Part shown: piece after piece, positions 18,402-26,258 of the stretch
Position numbering within the stretch: the stretch's first letter is position 1
How the letters are laid out: every line of letters starts with the position of its first letter
From: Arthrobacter sp. KBS0703
GTDB lineage: Bacteria > Actinomycetota > Actinomycetes > Actinomycetales > Micrococcaceae
Length of the DNA stretch: 64,000 nt
NCBI RefSeq assembly: GCF_002008315.2
Contig: NZ_MVDG02000002.1
Coordinates: 62,001-126,000, forward strand
Reading direction: 5' to 3'
Position numbers and translations under genes: made by a program
The notes under the pieces: model-generated
Told to the model about the DNA's origin: nothing
The model's input: the letters and a program-made list of their open reading frames with translations, nothing else
Database searches by the model: none

Positions 18402-19886
18402 ATGGATGAAAATTTGGGGAAGTTCATCGACAATTTTGCCCGGCTGGTGGAACTCGCGCAGTCCGGCCAGCACCGGGTCCGTGCGGGAACGCAGCTGCTG
18501 ACGACGCTCACAGACCATCTGGGGATCCCCGCCGAATCACTGTCCGTGGTGGTGGAGGAAATTCCGCCGCACCGGTTCGTGGATGCGGACATCCTGATGG
18601 CCGAGCTGGCCGGTGCGGATGAGGGATTCCAGCTCGTGGGCATCGGCGGCGGTGACCAGCGCCACCACCAGTCACTCAGCGACATGCTGCAGCAATCCCA
18701 GTTCTTCCCGCAGTTCCCGCTGTCCCAGCCCGATTACACCAACCTCGCCGTGGGGCCGGACGAGCAGCGGCAGGCGGTGGCGCTCGGGCTGTGGCTCTTC
18801 AGGCACGGAGGCAGGCCAGTCGCCGTCCTGCAGCGTGACGCCAACCCCCGGTACGGACGGCAGACCGCCTCCCTCGAAGTCCTGGCAGGCGACACCACGA
18901 ACTCCGCCGGCTTCCTGTCCGATTTCCGCAGGCAGATGCAGCACCCCAGTGTCCTGAAGGGCCAGGTCATATCACTGGTCATGGGCGAGTATGGCCCCAG
19001 CGCCGCAGGAGTCACGTTCCATCCCCGGCCGGAGCTGGCTGCCTCTGATGTCATCCTGCCGGACGGCCTGCTGCAAAAGGTGTCGGACCATGCCCTCGGG
19101 ATCGCCGAGCACCGTGAGTCGCTCAGCGAATACGGGCAGCACCTCAAGCGGGGCATCCTGCTCTACGGCAAACCCGGCACGGGCAAGACGCATACCGTGC
19201 GGTACCTGTTGAGCCAGAGTGACGGCGCCACCGCCATCCTCCTGTCCGGCGGATCGCTGGCCAGAATCTCGGAAGCCGCCACCATGGCCAGGGCGCTGCA
19301 GCCGTCCATCGTGGTTCTTGAGGACTGCGACCTGATCGCCGAGGACCGGAGCTTCGGGCACGGGCCGCAGCCGCTGTTGTTCGAAGTGCTGGACGCCATG
19401 GACGGCCTGGACAGCGACGCCGACGTTGCGTTCGTCCTCACCACAAACCGCGTGGACATGCTTGAACGCGCCCTGGCACAGCGTCCCGGCCGTGTGGACC
19501 TTGCCGTGGAGATCCCCCTCCCGGCCGTGGCGGAACGCACCGAACTGGTGAAACTGTATGCCCGCGGGATCCCCTTCAGTCCCTGTCTCTTATACACATC
19601 TAGATGTGTATAAGAGACAGCCGCCGCGCGCACCGAAGGCACCACGGCCTCGTTCGCCCGCGAGCTCGTGCGCCGGGCGGTAGTGGCCGCCGCGTTGGAG
19701 GGCGTGCCCGTCGCCGACGGGCACCTGGGCCAGGCAGTGGACGGGCTGATGGCCGACGGCGAAGCTGTCTCTTATACACATCTAGATGTGTATAAGAGAC
19801 AGCTCCTCGGCAGTGGCCCCGGCGACGGCGACGGTTTCGGCGGGCCAGGCTTCGGCGCGCAAGGCCCCTTCCACCCCGGGGCATGA
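18402..19886 (+). CDS. AAA-family ATPase, interrupted in this assembly by two sequencing adapters
   Basis: A cytosolic protein with an N-terminal region of about 230 residues that I do not recognise, then one AAA module: Walker A GKPGTGKT (about residues 256-263), Walker B IVVLEDCDLIAEDR, sensor 1 FVLTTNRVDM and the arginine-finger region LAQRPGRVDLAVEIPLP. The reading frame stops inside adapter sequence at 19583-19620. The C-terminal lid continues after it in the same frame (TEGTTASFARELVRRAVVAA, 19621-19764) and again after a second adapter (LLGSGPGDGDGF to TGA at 19886). The real gene is therefore one continuous ORF missing a few codons at each junction. Role unknown. Confidence 0.82.
19583..19620. 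other. Nextera mate-pair junction adapter (artefact)
   Basis: CTGTCTCTTATACACATCT followed directly by its reverse complement: two Tn5 mosaic ends back to back. This is the circularisation junction of a mate-pair library, not chromosomal DNA. It splits the AAA ATPase gene. Confidence 0.95.
19765..19802. other. Nextera mate-pair junction adapter (artefact)
   Basis: Second perfect copy of the 38-bp double mosaic end, 182 bases after the first. It is open in the ATPase frame and adds foreign residues (SYTHLDVYKRQ) to the lid domain. Confidence 0.95.
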
Positions 19887-19917
19887 TGACTTGGGGAAAA
19901 TGACGCTGGCGTAGGGT

Positions 19918-20242
19918 TCAAGCCCAGGGGCCGCTCTCCCACCGGACAGGGCCGACCCACAGCGGCGGATCCGCGTGCGGGATGCGCCGGACGGGGATGT
20001 TCCGCGGGTTGGCGGTGCTGGTGCGGACCGGACTGGTGTCGGCGGAACGGGCGGTTTCCTGGTCATAGGCACTGCGGCGTTCCGGGTCCCTCAGCACGAA
20101 CAAGGCCTGCGTGATGCGCTGCGGTTCGGCGGGCACGGCTTCCCCGCTGTCCAGGTCAGGGTGATGCGTGCGCATCAGGGAACGGTAGGCGCGCGCGGGG
20201 AACGTGCAACACCGCGTAGTGGTCGGGAACGGCGCTGGCCAT
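19918..20242 (-). pseudogene. J-domain (DnaJ-like) protein with an internal deletion/frameshift
   Basis: ATG 20242 (GGGGA upstream) encodes MASAVPDHYAVLHVPR, a typical J-domain helix I start. The next block, RAYRSLMRTHHPDLDSG with the HPD motif and then ALFVLRDPERRSAYDQE, is in a frame shifted by one base from about 20194. The linking residues of helix II (about seven) are missing. So roughly 20 bases are lost within a GC-repeat (CGCGCGC). The C-terminal 35 residues are not conserved. It is either a decayed co-chaperone or an assembly deletion; the adapters 120 bases away favour the latter. The Hsp20 gene lies just upstream on the same strand. Confidence 0.65.
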
Positions 20243-20272
20243 CGGGGGTCCCCTAGCTGGAGGGTACAGGAC

Positions 20273-20311
20273 CGGCTTCCGGTTCCGCCCGAAGCGGGAA
20301 ACCGGAAGCCG
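20273..20311 (-). terminator. Strong hairpin downstream of hsp20
   Basis: Arms CGGCTTCCGGTT and AACCGGAAGCCG pair perfectly with further inner pairing (CCGC/GCGG). It lies 18 bases beyond the Hsp20 stop and before the J-domain start on the minus strand. There is little T tract. Confidence 0.55.
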
Positions 20312-20328
20312 TCCCCGGGGCGACTCGG

Positions 20329-20754
20329 TTAGCTTCCGATTTCGTGCAGCTGGCCCCTGCTCTCAATTTCGATCTTGCGGGGCTTGGCCTGCTCGGCAAC
20401 CGGGATCCGGAGCGTCAGCACGCCGAGATCATAGGTGGCCTTGATGTGCTCGGTATCGAGGGTGTCGCCGAGAATCAGCTGGCGGCTGAAGACGCCGCGG
20501 GGCCGCTCGGCAACCACCAGCTCAACGTTGGGCTGCGTCGGGTCGCGGCGCTCTGCCCGGACTGTCAGGACGTTCCGTTCAACGTTCAGGTCCACGGTGT
20601 CGGGCGTGACGCCGGGCAGGTCAAAGGCGACGACAAACTCGCCGTCCTCCTGCCACGCGTCCATGGGCATCGCGGCCGGACGAGCCGCCGTGCCGAAGAC
20701 CTGCTGGGTGAGCCGGTCCAGCTCACGGAACGGGTCGGTACGGATCAACATCAT
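20329..20754 (-). CDS. Small heat-shock protein Hsp20
   Basis: A 141-residue alpha-crystallin-type holdase chaperone. The crystallin core runs from about residue 35 ([20 protein letters not shown]) to [19 protein letters not shown], with the typical GVLTLRIP end motif. AAGGAG six bases upstream of ATG 20754 decides the start. It is divergent from an HspR-like MerR regulator at 20903, and an inverted repeat between them (20814-20835) is the obvious candidate operator, so heat-shock repression through that protein is likely. Confidence 0.92.
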   Translation of the reverse strand: MMLIRTDPFRELDRLTQQVFGTAARPAAMPMDAWQEDGEFVVAFDLPGVTPDTVDLNVERNVLTVRAERRDPTQPNVELVVAERPRGVFSRQLILGDTLDTEHIKATYDLGVLTLRIPVAEQAKPRKIEIESRGQLHEIGS

Positions 20755-20813
20755 TTCCCACTCCTTCAGCATGTAGGTGTTCATGGCAACCCACCCCGAG
20801 ATCCATGATTCAG

Positions 20814-20835
20814 ATCTATGGTGGTGGATATAGAT
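20814..20835. promoter_or_regulatory. Inverted repeat in the hsp20/hspR-like intergenic region
   Basis: ATCTAT (20814-20819) and ATAGAT (20830-20835) with a 10-base spacer, in an AT-rich stretch between the divergent genes. It differs from the classic HAIR element (CTTGAGT-N7-ACTCAAG) but has the position expected for the MerR-type repressor's site. Confidence 0.4.
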
Positions 20836-20902
20836 TTTTTATAGCATCCGTGACAAACTGGCGCAAGAGACTATTTCGAAAATTTCCAGACCGGGGGAAA
20901 CA

Positions 20903-21214
20903 GTGGCAGATCAGGGCGACGACCGGGGGCTGTACGCCATTTCCGTGGTGGCGGAACTCCTCGGTACCGGCCAGCAGAACATCCGGCTCTACGAGCGGCG
21001 CGGCCTGCTCACCCCGGACCGGACATCAGGCGGAACCAGGCAGTACAGCGAGCAGGACCTGGCGGTCCTGCGCCGGATCGCGGAGCTCCTGGACGACGGG
21101 CTCAACCTGGCGGGCGTGGCCAAGGTGCTTGCCCTCGAGGTGGACAACGCCAGGCTCCGGCGGGAGCTGGAACGGTCCCGGACCCGAAACTCGCGGCGCG
21201 CCACCGGCCTCTGA
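20903..21214 (+). CDS. MerR family, HspR-like regulator
   Basis: A 103-residue regulator with the MerR winged helix (YAISVVAELLGTGQQNIRLYERRGLL, about residues 11-36, then RQYSEQDLAVLRRIAELL) and a short C-terminal coiled coil (LEVDNARLRRELERSR). It lacks the long effector domain, as in HspR. Initiation is at GTG 20903 after GGGGG. Being divergent from hsp20 makes it the probable autoregulated heat-shock repressor. Confidence 0.85.
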   Translation: MADQGDDRGLYAISVVAELLGTGQQNIRLYERRGLLTPDRTSGGTRQYSEQDLAVLRRIAELLDDGLNLAGVAKVLALEVDNARLRRELERSRTRNSRRATGL

Positions 21215-21291
21215 AACACGCGGCACCGAGCTCCCCGCGCCCGGCGCACCACGCTTCTCAACTCCGTGTGCCGCTCAGCTCCGTCCGAATC

Positions 21292-21596
21292 TTAGCTCCG
21301 TCCGCCAGCGAGCATGAATGACTCCTCCAGCAGCTCGGCGAGTTCGCCGCCGTCGAGCCTTTCAAGCCGGACCAGCACCAGCTGCGGCGACCGCTCGTGG
21401 TGCGGCGTCCAAAAGTACGTCTCCGGATCCGTGCCCGCGAGCGCCTCGCGCTCCCCGGTTTTGACGGTCAGCACGCCCTCTTCCCAGATCCGGGCCATCA
21501 GCGTCTTCGCGAACCATGCCGGCTGACCCAGCTGGGACGTTCGGTGACGCCCGGCAGTGAGAGGCAGATGCGGCGGACGTCGGCTTCGGTGACCAT
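21292..21596 (-). pseudogene. MmcQ/YjbR-like protein with a single-base frameshift
   Basis: ATG 21596 encodes MVTEADVRRICLSLPGVTER then PSW, the standard start of a YjbR-like DNA-binding-fold protein. The next conserved block GQPAWFAKTLMARIWEEG and the rest to TAA at 21292 are in another frame. Restoring one G in the run at 21527-21530 (plus strand CCC to CCCC) joins them exactly. So this is a homopolymer deletion: either a sequencing/assembly error or a very recent mutation. The restored protein is about 101 residues. Function of the family: small double-wing DNA-binding-like proteins, role unclear. Confidence 0.75.
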
Positions 21597-21695
21597 GCCC
21601 CACTGTGGCACCGCGCGCCGGCCGCGGCAATATCCGCGCGGACACGCGGCTACCCGGGCGCGCCGCCACCTGGACGCGCGGACACGCGCGCGCCG

Positions 21696-22472
21696 TCAAT
21701 CCGCGGGGGAATCAGCTTTGGACAGCTCGCCGGTGACGGCCTCACCCCGCACCCGGGCAGTCCGCCAGGTATCCACGGCGATCACGGCGCCCACCACCAC
21801 AAGGGAGAGCGCCACAGAGGCCACGGCGTCGCTCACCCAGTGGTAGCCGAGGTAGAGCCGGCTGACCGCCGCCAGGAACACGCCAATAATGGCGAAGACA
21901 AATGCGACGGCGGCCGACTTGGACTTCCGCCGAGAAAACACGAGGAACGTGGTCACCAGCAGAAAGTCCGAGGCACCCAGCACATGGCCGGAAGGGAACG
22001 AAAAGGTGTGGTCGGCCCCGAACAGCATGAGATCCACCGGCGGGCGGTCACGCCCAACGGAATGGCCGATGAGCTGCGCCAGCCCCACACCCGTGAGCAT
22101 CGCAGCCGCCAGCAAAATGGGCCGCCAGGCGTGCTTGGCCAGGATCCCCCACGCGACCGTGACCACCAGGACGATGATAGGCAACCCCACCGGCCCAAAT
22201 ATGACCGCCAGGGCAATCATGACAACGGTCAAGGCACCGGAGCGCAGGGTCAGCAGCCATTGCCGCGCTGCCTCGTCGGCGCTCGCCACTCCGTCGTGCT
22301 GGAGGACTCCGGCCAGTGTCACGAAGAAGACTGCGGCACCCACCAGCACCAGGACCACCGCAGTCACGTAAAGCGCTTTTCTCGCTCCGGCGTCCATGTA
22401 GCGTTCCTCAACCACGAACTTGTCGTGGAATGTCCGCCACCAGCCCGCCTTGCCCGCTGATTCTTCTGCCAT
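21696..22472 (-). CDS. PAP2 family membrane phosphatase
   Basis: A 258-residue integral membrane protein with about six transmembrane segments and the three-part phosphatase motif: GRDRPP (motif 1), PSGH in SFPSGHVLGASD (motif 2), and SRLYLGYHWVSD (motif 3 with the catalytic His). The usual substrates are undecaprenyl pyrophosphate or phosphatidic acid/phosphatidylglycerol phosphate. The N-terminal 30 residues are cytosolic and charged. No neighbour narrows the substrate. Confidence 0.88.
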   Translation of the reverse strand: MAEESAGKAGWWRTFHDKFVVEERYMDAGARKALYVTAVVLVLVGAAVFFVTLAGVLQHDGVASADEAARQWLLTLRSGALTVVMIALAVIFGPVGLPIIVLVVTVAWGILAKHAWRPILLAAAMLTGVGLAQLIGHSVGRDRPPVDLMLFGADHTFSFPSGHVLGASDFLLVTTFLVFSRRKSKSAAVAFVFAIIGVFLAAVSRLYLGYHWVSDAVASVALSLVVVGAVIAVDTWRTARVRGEAVTGELSKADSPAD

Positions 22473-22633
22473 TGGAAGCCTGCCTATACGCCGAGGGGAA
22501 ACTGTCCTCTGATGAGAATATCCCCGTTGCGGAAACGCCGGGCGGAAAAAGCCATGTTCGGCGGCGCCTTACGGAGGAACCGCGCCGCTGTTACCGTGAA
22601 CTACCCAGCCACTACAAGGCCTCAGGAGACAGC

Positions 22634-22795
22634 ATGAGCACTGAAGGAACCGGAACAGGCCAGGACGATCAGCCTGATGCAGCCGCACCAAAGGACGGGA
22701 AAGCGGCACTCCCCACAACCGACCCCCAAGTGGCCACCGCCGAAGAAACTGAAGACGTCGACAACACCCCCGTGGACACCACCGAGCCGGGCTGA
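22634..22795 (+). CDS. Small acidic hypothetical protein
   Basis: A 53-residue, highly acidic, Thr/Asp/Pro-rich, probably disordered protein (MSTEGTGTGQDDQPDAAAPK to TEPG). The start at 22634 is supported by AGGAG six bases upstream. No family recognised. It precedes another small protein 107 bases downstream. Confidence 0.55.
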   Translation: MSTEGTGTGQDDQPDAAAPKDGKAALPTTDPQVATAEETEDVDNTPVDTTEPG

Positions 22796-22902
22796 CACTG
22801 GCGCAGCCCGAATCAGGGCCGCCGAATCCGGGCTCTGTCCCGCAGCAGGACCCCGGTGGATAATGGATTCACAGTGGTGGCGACGCAGCTACGGAGGATG
22901 CC

Positions 22903-23100
22903 ATGAGGATCGTCGGAACGCTATTGATCATCTGGCTCCTCATCGGGGCCTTTGCTGCATTCCAGCGCGGTTATTTCGGCGGTTCCCCTAACTCGTGCGC
23001 CGAGTTCGGCACCGTGGCCGTGACCATCGTCGCCGGGCCGCTGAACTACATGGGCGCCAACCCCAAGATCGCCTGCGAAGTTCCGCAGCCCTCAAAGTAG
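22903..23100 (+). CDS. Small single-pass membrane protein
   Basis: A 65-residue protein with an N-terminal hydrophobic helix (IVGTLLIIWLLIGAFAAFQ) and two Cys residues in the outer part (NSCAEF, KIACEV). GGAGG precedes the ATG. It looks like a conserved actinobacterial small membrane protein; no function is known to me. It lies 78 bases before phoD on the same strand. Confidence 0.6.
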   Translation: MRIVGTLLIIWLLIGAFAAFQRGYFGGSPNSCAEFGTVAVTIVAGPLNYMGANPKIACEVPQPSK

Positions 23101-23178
23101 CCGGACGGCACGATTGCGTTCACTCCCGATTCACGCGCGCGTTCTCGCCTGTCCAAACGGGCTGGCTAGGTTCGGGCC

Positions 23179-24756
23179 ATGGACATTACGCGCAGAACGC
23201 TCATCACCACCGGCCTTGGTGCCGGACTCGTCATCGCCCTGCCCGGAACCGCAATCGCCGACGAACGGAACTCGGAGGCTAGCCTTCCCACAGACCCTTT
23301 CACCCTGGGCGTGGCCTCCGGCGACCCGTGGCCTGACGGCTTTGTGATTTGGACCCGCCTCGCCCTCAGCCCGCTCGCGGAAGACGGCCGGGGCGGCATG
23401 CCGTCGCGCACCGTCGCCGTGGGCTGGGAAGTGGCCGAAGACCCGGCAATGCGGAAGGTTGTCCGGCGCGGGGTCGAGCAGGCCGTGACGGCAGGCGCCC
23501 ACTCCGTGCATGCCGAGCTGCGCGGACTCAAGCCGGGCCGCGAGTATTTCTACCGTTTCCGTGCCGGCCGCCACATCAGCCCGGTTGGCCGCACACTGAC
23601 AAGCCCGGCCTGGAACGAGACGCCCGCGGCGCTGGCCATGTCCTTCGCCAGCTGCGCCCAGTACGAGCACGGCTATTTCACGGCCTACCGGCGCCTCGCC
23701 GAGGACCAGCCGGACCTCGTGCTGCATCTGGGCGACTACCAGTACGAATACAAGAAGGGCTCCTACGTGACGGCGGGCGGCAACCCCCGCGACCACGAGG
23801 GGCCGGAGACTGTGACGCTCGAGAACTACCGCCAGCGCCACGCGCAGTACAAGGCCGACGCCGACCTTCAGGCCGCGCACGCGGCCGCACCGTGGCTGGT
23901 GGTCTGGGACGACCACGAGGTGGACAACAACTGGGCGGATGAGGTGCCGGAGAACACCGACCCGGCCCAGCTGAATGACACCGCCCCCAACTTCCGCCGG
24001 CGCAGGGCTGCGGCGTTCCAGGCTTATTACGAAAACATGCCCCTGCGCGCTCCCACCAGTCCCGCGGGGGCAGACATGAAGATCTACCGCACCGTGCAGT
24101 GGGGACAGCTGGCGAACTTCCACATGATGGACACCCGCCAGTACCGGGACGACCAGCTGGCCGGCGACGGCTGGCGCAGGAACGTGCAGGAGCGCCTCGC
24201 GGAGAACCGGACTATCACGGGCGCGGAGCAGGAACAGTGGCTGCTGGACGGATTCCGGAAGTCCCGTGCCCGCTGGGATGTCCTGGGCCAGCAGGTGTTC
24301 TTCGCCGAACGCGACCGCAACGCGGCCGCGGACATCGACGACATGTCCATGGACGGCTGGGACGGCTACGCCGCTTCCCGCCGCCGGATCACCCAGGGCT
24401 GGGTGGACGCGAAGGTGAGGAACGCCGTCGTGCTTACCGGCGACGTCCACCGCAACTGGGCCAACAACGTCAAGGTCGACTACAAGAACCCGGGTGCGCC
24501 CGTGGTGGGCTCGGAACTGGTGTGCACTTCCGTCACCTCGACCGGCAACGGAACAGGCTCCGTCACAGACCCGACCATGGCCTGGAACGATCATCTGAAG
24601 TTCTTCAACGATCAGCGCGGGTACGTCAGGACCACCATCACCAAGGACTCGATGACGGCCGACTTCCGGGTGCTGGACTACGTGGCGGCCCCCGGTTCGC
24701 CGGTGAGCACCAAGGCCTCCTTCCAGATCCACGACGGCGTTCCGGGACTGCAGTAG
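23179..24756 (+). CDS. phoD: Alkaline phosphatase D (PhoD), Tat-exported
   Basis: A 525-residue secreted phosphodiesterase/phosphatase that frees phosphate from organic esters. The N-terminus MDITRRTLITTGLGAG is a twin-arginine signal with cleavage near ADE. The PhoD N-domain (TLGVASGDPWPDGFVIWTRL) is followed by the metallophosphatase core: SFASCAQYEHGYFTAYR, HLGDYQYEY, WDDHEVDNNW and VLTGDVHRNW hold the Fe/Ca ligands, including the Cys-containing segment typical of PhoD. A near-perfect terminator follows at 24781. No Pho box was identified. Confidence 0.93.
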   Translation: MDITRRTLITTGLGAGLVIALPGTAIADERNSEASLPTDPFTLGVASGDPWPDGFVIWTRLALSPLAEDGRGGMPSRTVAVGWEVAEDPAMRKVVRRGVEQAVTAGAHSVHAELRGLKPGREYFYRFRAGRHISPVGRTLTSPAWNETPAALAMSFASCAQYEHGYFTAYRRLAEDQPDLVLHLGDYQYEYKKGSYVTAGGNPRDHEGPETVTLENYRQRHAQYKADADLQAAHAAAPWLVVWDDHEVDNNWADEVPENTDPAQLNDTAPNFRRRRAAAFQAYYENMPLRAPTSPAGADMKIYRTVQWGQLANFHMMDTRQYRDDQLAGDGWRRNVQERLAENRTITGAEQEQWLLDGFRKSRARWDVLGQQVFFAERDRNAAADIDDMSMDGWDGYAASRRRITQGWVDAKVRNAVVLTGDVHRNWANNVKVDYKNPGAPVVGSELVCTSVTSTGNGTGSVTDPTMAWNDHLKFFNDQRGYVRTTITKDSMTADFRVLDYVAAPGSPVSTKASFQIHDGVPGLQ

Positions 24757-24780
24757 CGCGGCTAACCGCTCCAAATACGC

Positions 24781-24816
24781 GGCGGGGTGCCGGCCCATTC
24801 CGGCCGGCATCCCGCC
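24781..24816 (+). terminator. Terminator hairpin after phoD
   Basis: 15-bp arms GGCGGGGTGCCGGCC and GGCCGGCATCCCGCC with one G-T position and a six-base loop, followed by GTCAAAA. It ends the phoD transcript before the sugar-transporter promoter. Confidence 0.65.
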
Positions 24817-24870
24817 GTCAAAACCGTTACGCTCCTCCCGTGGCACTGCCGGTTCCGGGACGCGGACGCG

Positions 24871-24886
24871 TGTGAGTTGACTCACA
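24871..24886. promoter_or_regulatory. CRP/GlxR-type binding site
   Basis: TGTGA-GTTGAC-TCACA matches the CRP-family consensus TGTGA-N6-TCACA perfectly in both halves. It overlaps the -35 box of the sugar-transporter promoter, so the regulator could repress by occlusion or act on adjacent sites. Confidence 0.7.
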
Positions 24887-24906
24887 GTCGGAAATTGGGC
24901 TATTCT
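24877..24906 (+). promoter_or_regulatory. Sigma70-like promoter of the chvE-mmsAB transporter
   Basis: TTGACT (24877-24882), 18 bases, TATTCT (24901-24906). The predicted start of transcription near 24913 falls inside a LacI-type operator, and the first gene begins at 25026. Confidence 0.6.
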
Positions 24907-24910
24907 CGAC

Positions 24911-24927
24911 TTTGTTAGCGCTCACAA
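24911..24927. promoter_or_regulatory. LacI-family operator
   Basis: TGTTAGCGCTCACA centred on the CG step at 24919/24920, with the AGCGCT core and one mismatched pair. This is the typical LacI/GalR-family palindrome of actinobacterial sugar operons, placed at the predicted transcription start. No lacI-type gene is in the window. Confidence 0.65.
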
Positions 24928-25025
24928 CGTGACCGCAACGCCACCAGCCGGTCCCGTCGGAAGGCGCAGATGCCTTTCGACCCAGCACCAATTCGCGGCA
25001 CGAGTCAGCCGCGGAAGGAGAACAA

Positions 25026-26160
25026 GTGCGTATCAAGAAACTTCTGGGCGCCTTTGCAGTCGTCCTCGCCAGATGTGTATGGGGCAACCGGCTGCGGCAG
25101 CCGGCCCGGCACCGCGGCCCCGTCCGGCAGCGCAGACGCTGCCGGTGCCCTCGTCGGCAGATGTGTATAAGAGACAGCCACGCAGACGTCCGAACGCTGG
25201 ATCGCCGACGGCAAGAACGTCTCCGAGTCCGTAGCCAAGCTCGGCTACAAGGCGGACCTTCAGTACGCCAACGACGACATCCCCACACAGGTCTCGCAGA
25301 TTGAGAACATGCTCACGAAGGGCGCGAAGGCGCTGATCATCGCGGCCATCGACGGCACCACCCTGACGGACGTCCTGGCCAAGGCCAAGGAACAGAACGT
25401 CAAGGTCATCGCGTACGACCGCCTGATCAACGGCACGCCGAACGTCGACTTCTACACCACCTTCGACAACTACACGGTGGGCGTCCAGCAGGCGACGTCC
25501 CTCCTGACCGGGCTGGGCCTCATGGACGCCAGCGGCAAGAAGGTGGACGGCAAGGGCCCGTTCAACGTGGAGCTCTTCGCCGGCAGCCCGGACGACAACA
25601 ACGCGAACTTCTTCTGGACCGGCGCCATGGACACCCTGAAGCCGTTCATGGATGCCGGCACCATCAAGGTGCCCAGCGGCCAGACCAAGTTCGAGCAGGC
25701 AGCCATCCTCCGGTGGCAGGCACCCGTCGCGCAGAAGCGCATGGAGGACATCCTCACCGCCGCCTACAGCTCGGGCAAGAAGCTCGACGGCGTGCTGTCG
25801 CCATATGACGGACTGTCGATCGGCATCATTTCCGCCCTGACCAGCACCGGCGGCTATTCCAAGGGCAGCCTGCCGGTCGTCACCGGCCAAGACGCGGAGA
25901 AGGGCTCCGTGAAGTCCATCATCGCCGGGGAACAGTACTCCACCATCTTCAAGGACACCCGCAAGCTGGGCGAGCAGGCAGTGAAGATGGTCGACGCGGT
26001 CCTCAAGGGCCAGCAGCCCGAAACCAACGACACCGAAACCTACAACAACAAGGTCAAGGTAGTTCCCGCGTTCCTGCTGAAGTCCGTGATCATCACCAAG
26101 GACAACTACAAGCCGGAGCTCGTTGACTCCGGCTACTACACGGAGGCCGACATCAAGTAG
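25026..26160 (+). CDS. chvE: Multiple-monosaccharide ABC transporter substrate-binding lipoprotein, damaged by adapter
   Basis: ATG 25026 starts a signal peptide ([15 protein letters not shown]). After an adapter fragment, the lipobox region [19 protein letters not shown] continues in another frame at about 25085-25150. The mature domain resumes at 25180 ([20 protein letters not shown]) and runs intact to 26160: [62 protein letters not shown]. It is a type-I periplasmic binding fold for pentoses or hexoses, docking with MmsA/MmsB downstream. The break lies wholly within adapter sequence and the joints lack only a few codons. The real gene is surely intact, at about 370-380 residues. Confidence 0.85.
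25071..25177. other. Partial Nextera adapter sequence (artefact) inside chvE
   Basis: 25071-25080 is the first ten bases of a Tn5 mosaic end. 25151-25177 reads TCGTCGGCAG joined to ATGTGTATAAGAGACAG, the Nextera read-1 adapter with six bases collapsed at a CAG repeat. The 70 bases between are genuine chvE sequence. Confidence 0.9.
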
Positions 26161-26258
26161 CCGCCGTGACGGGTGCGGCCGGGCCCCTGCCCGGCCGCAC
26201 TCCCCGGGGGCCCTGCATCAGCAGGAGTCCGGCTCCAACCAATCTGCGGGAAATAAAC

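Noticed and set aside
23131..24885. 584-codon open frame opposite phoD
   Set aside because: Antisense shadow of a confidently identified PhoD gene; composition typical of reversed GC-rich coding sequence.
24929..25234. ORF-like stretch across the chvE start encoding a protein with several adapter-derived residues
   Set aside because: Its frame is only open because of adapter sequence; the conserved residues belong to chvE.
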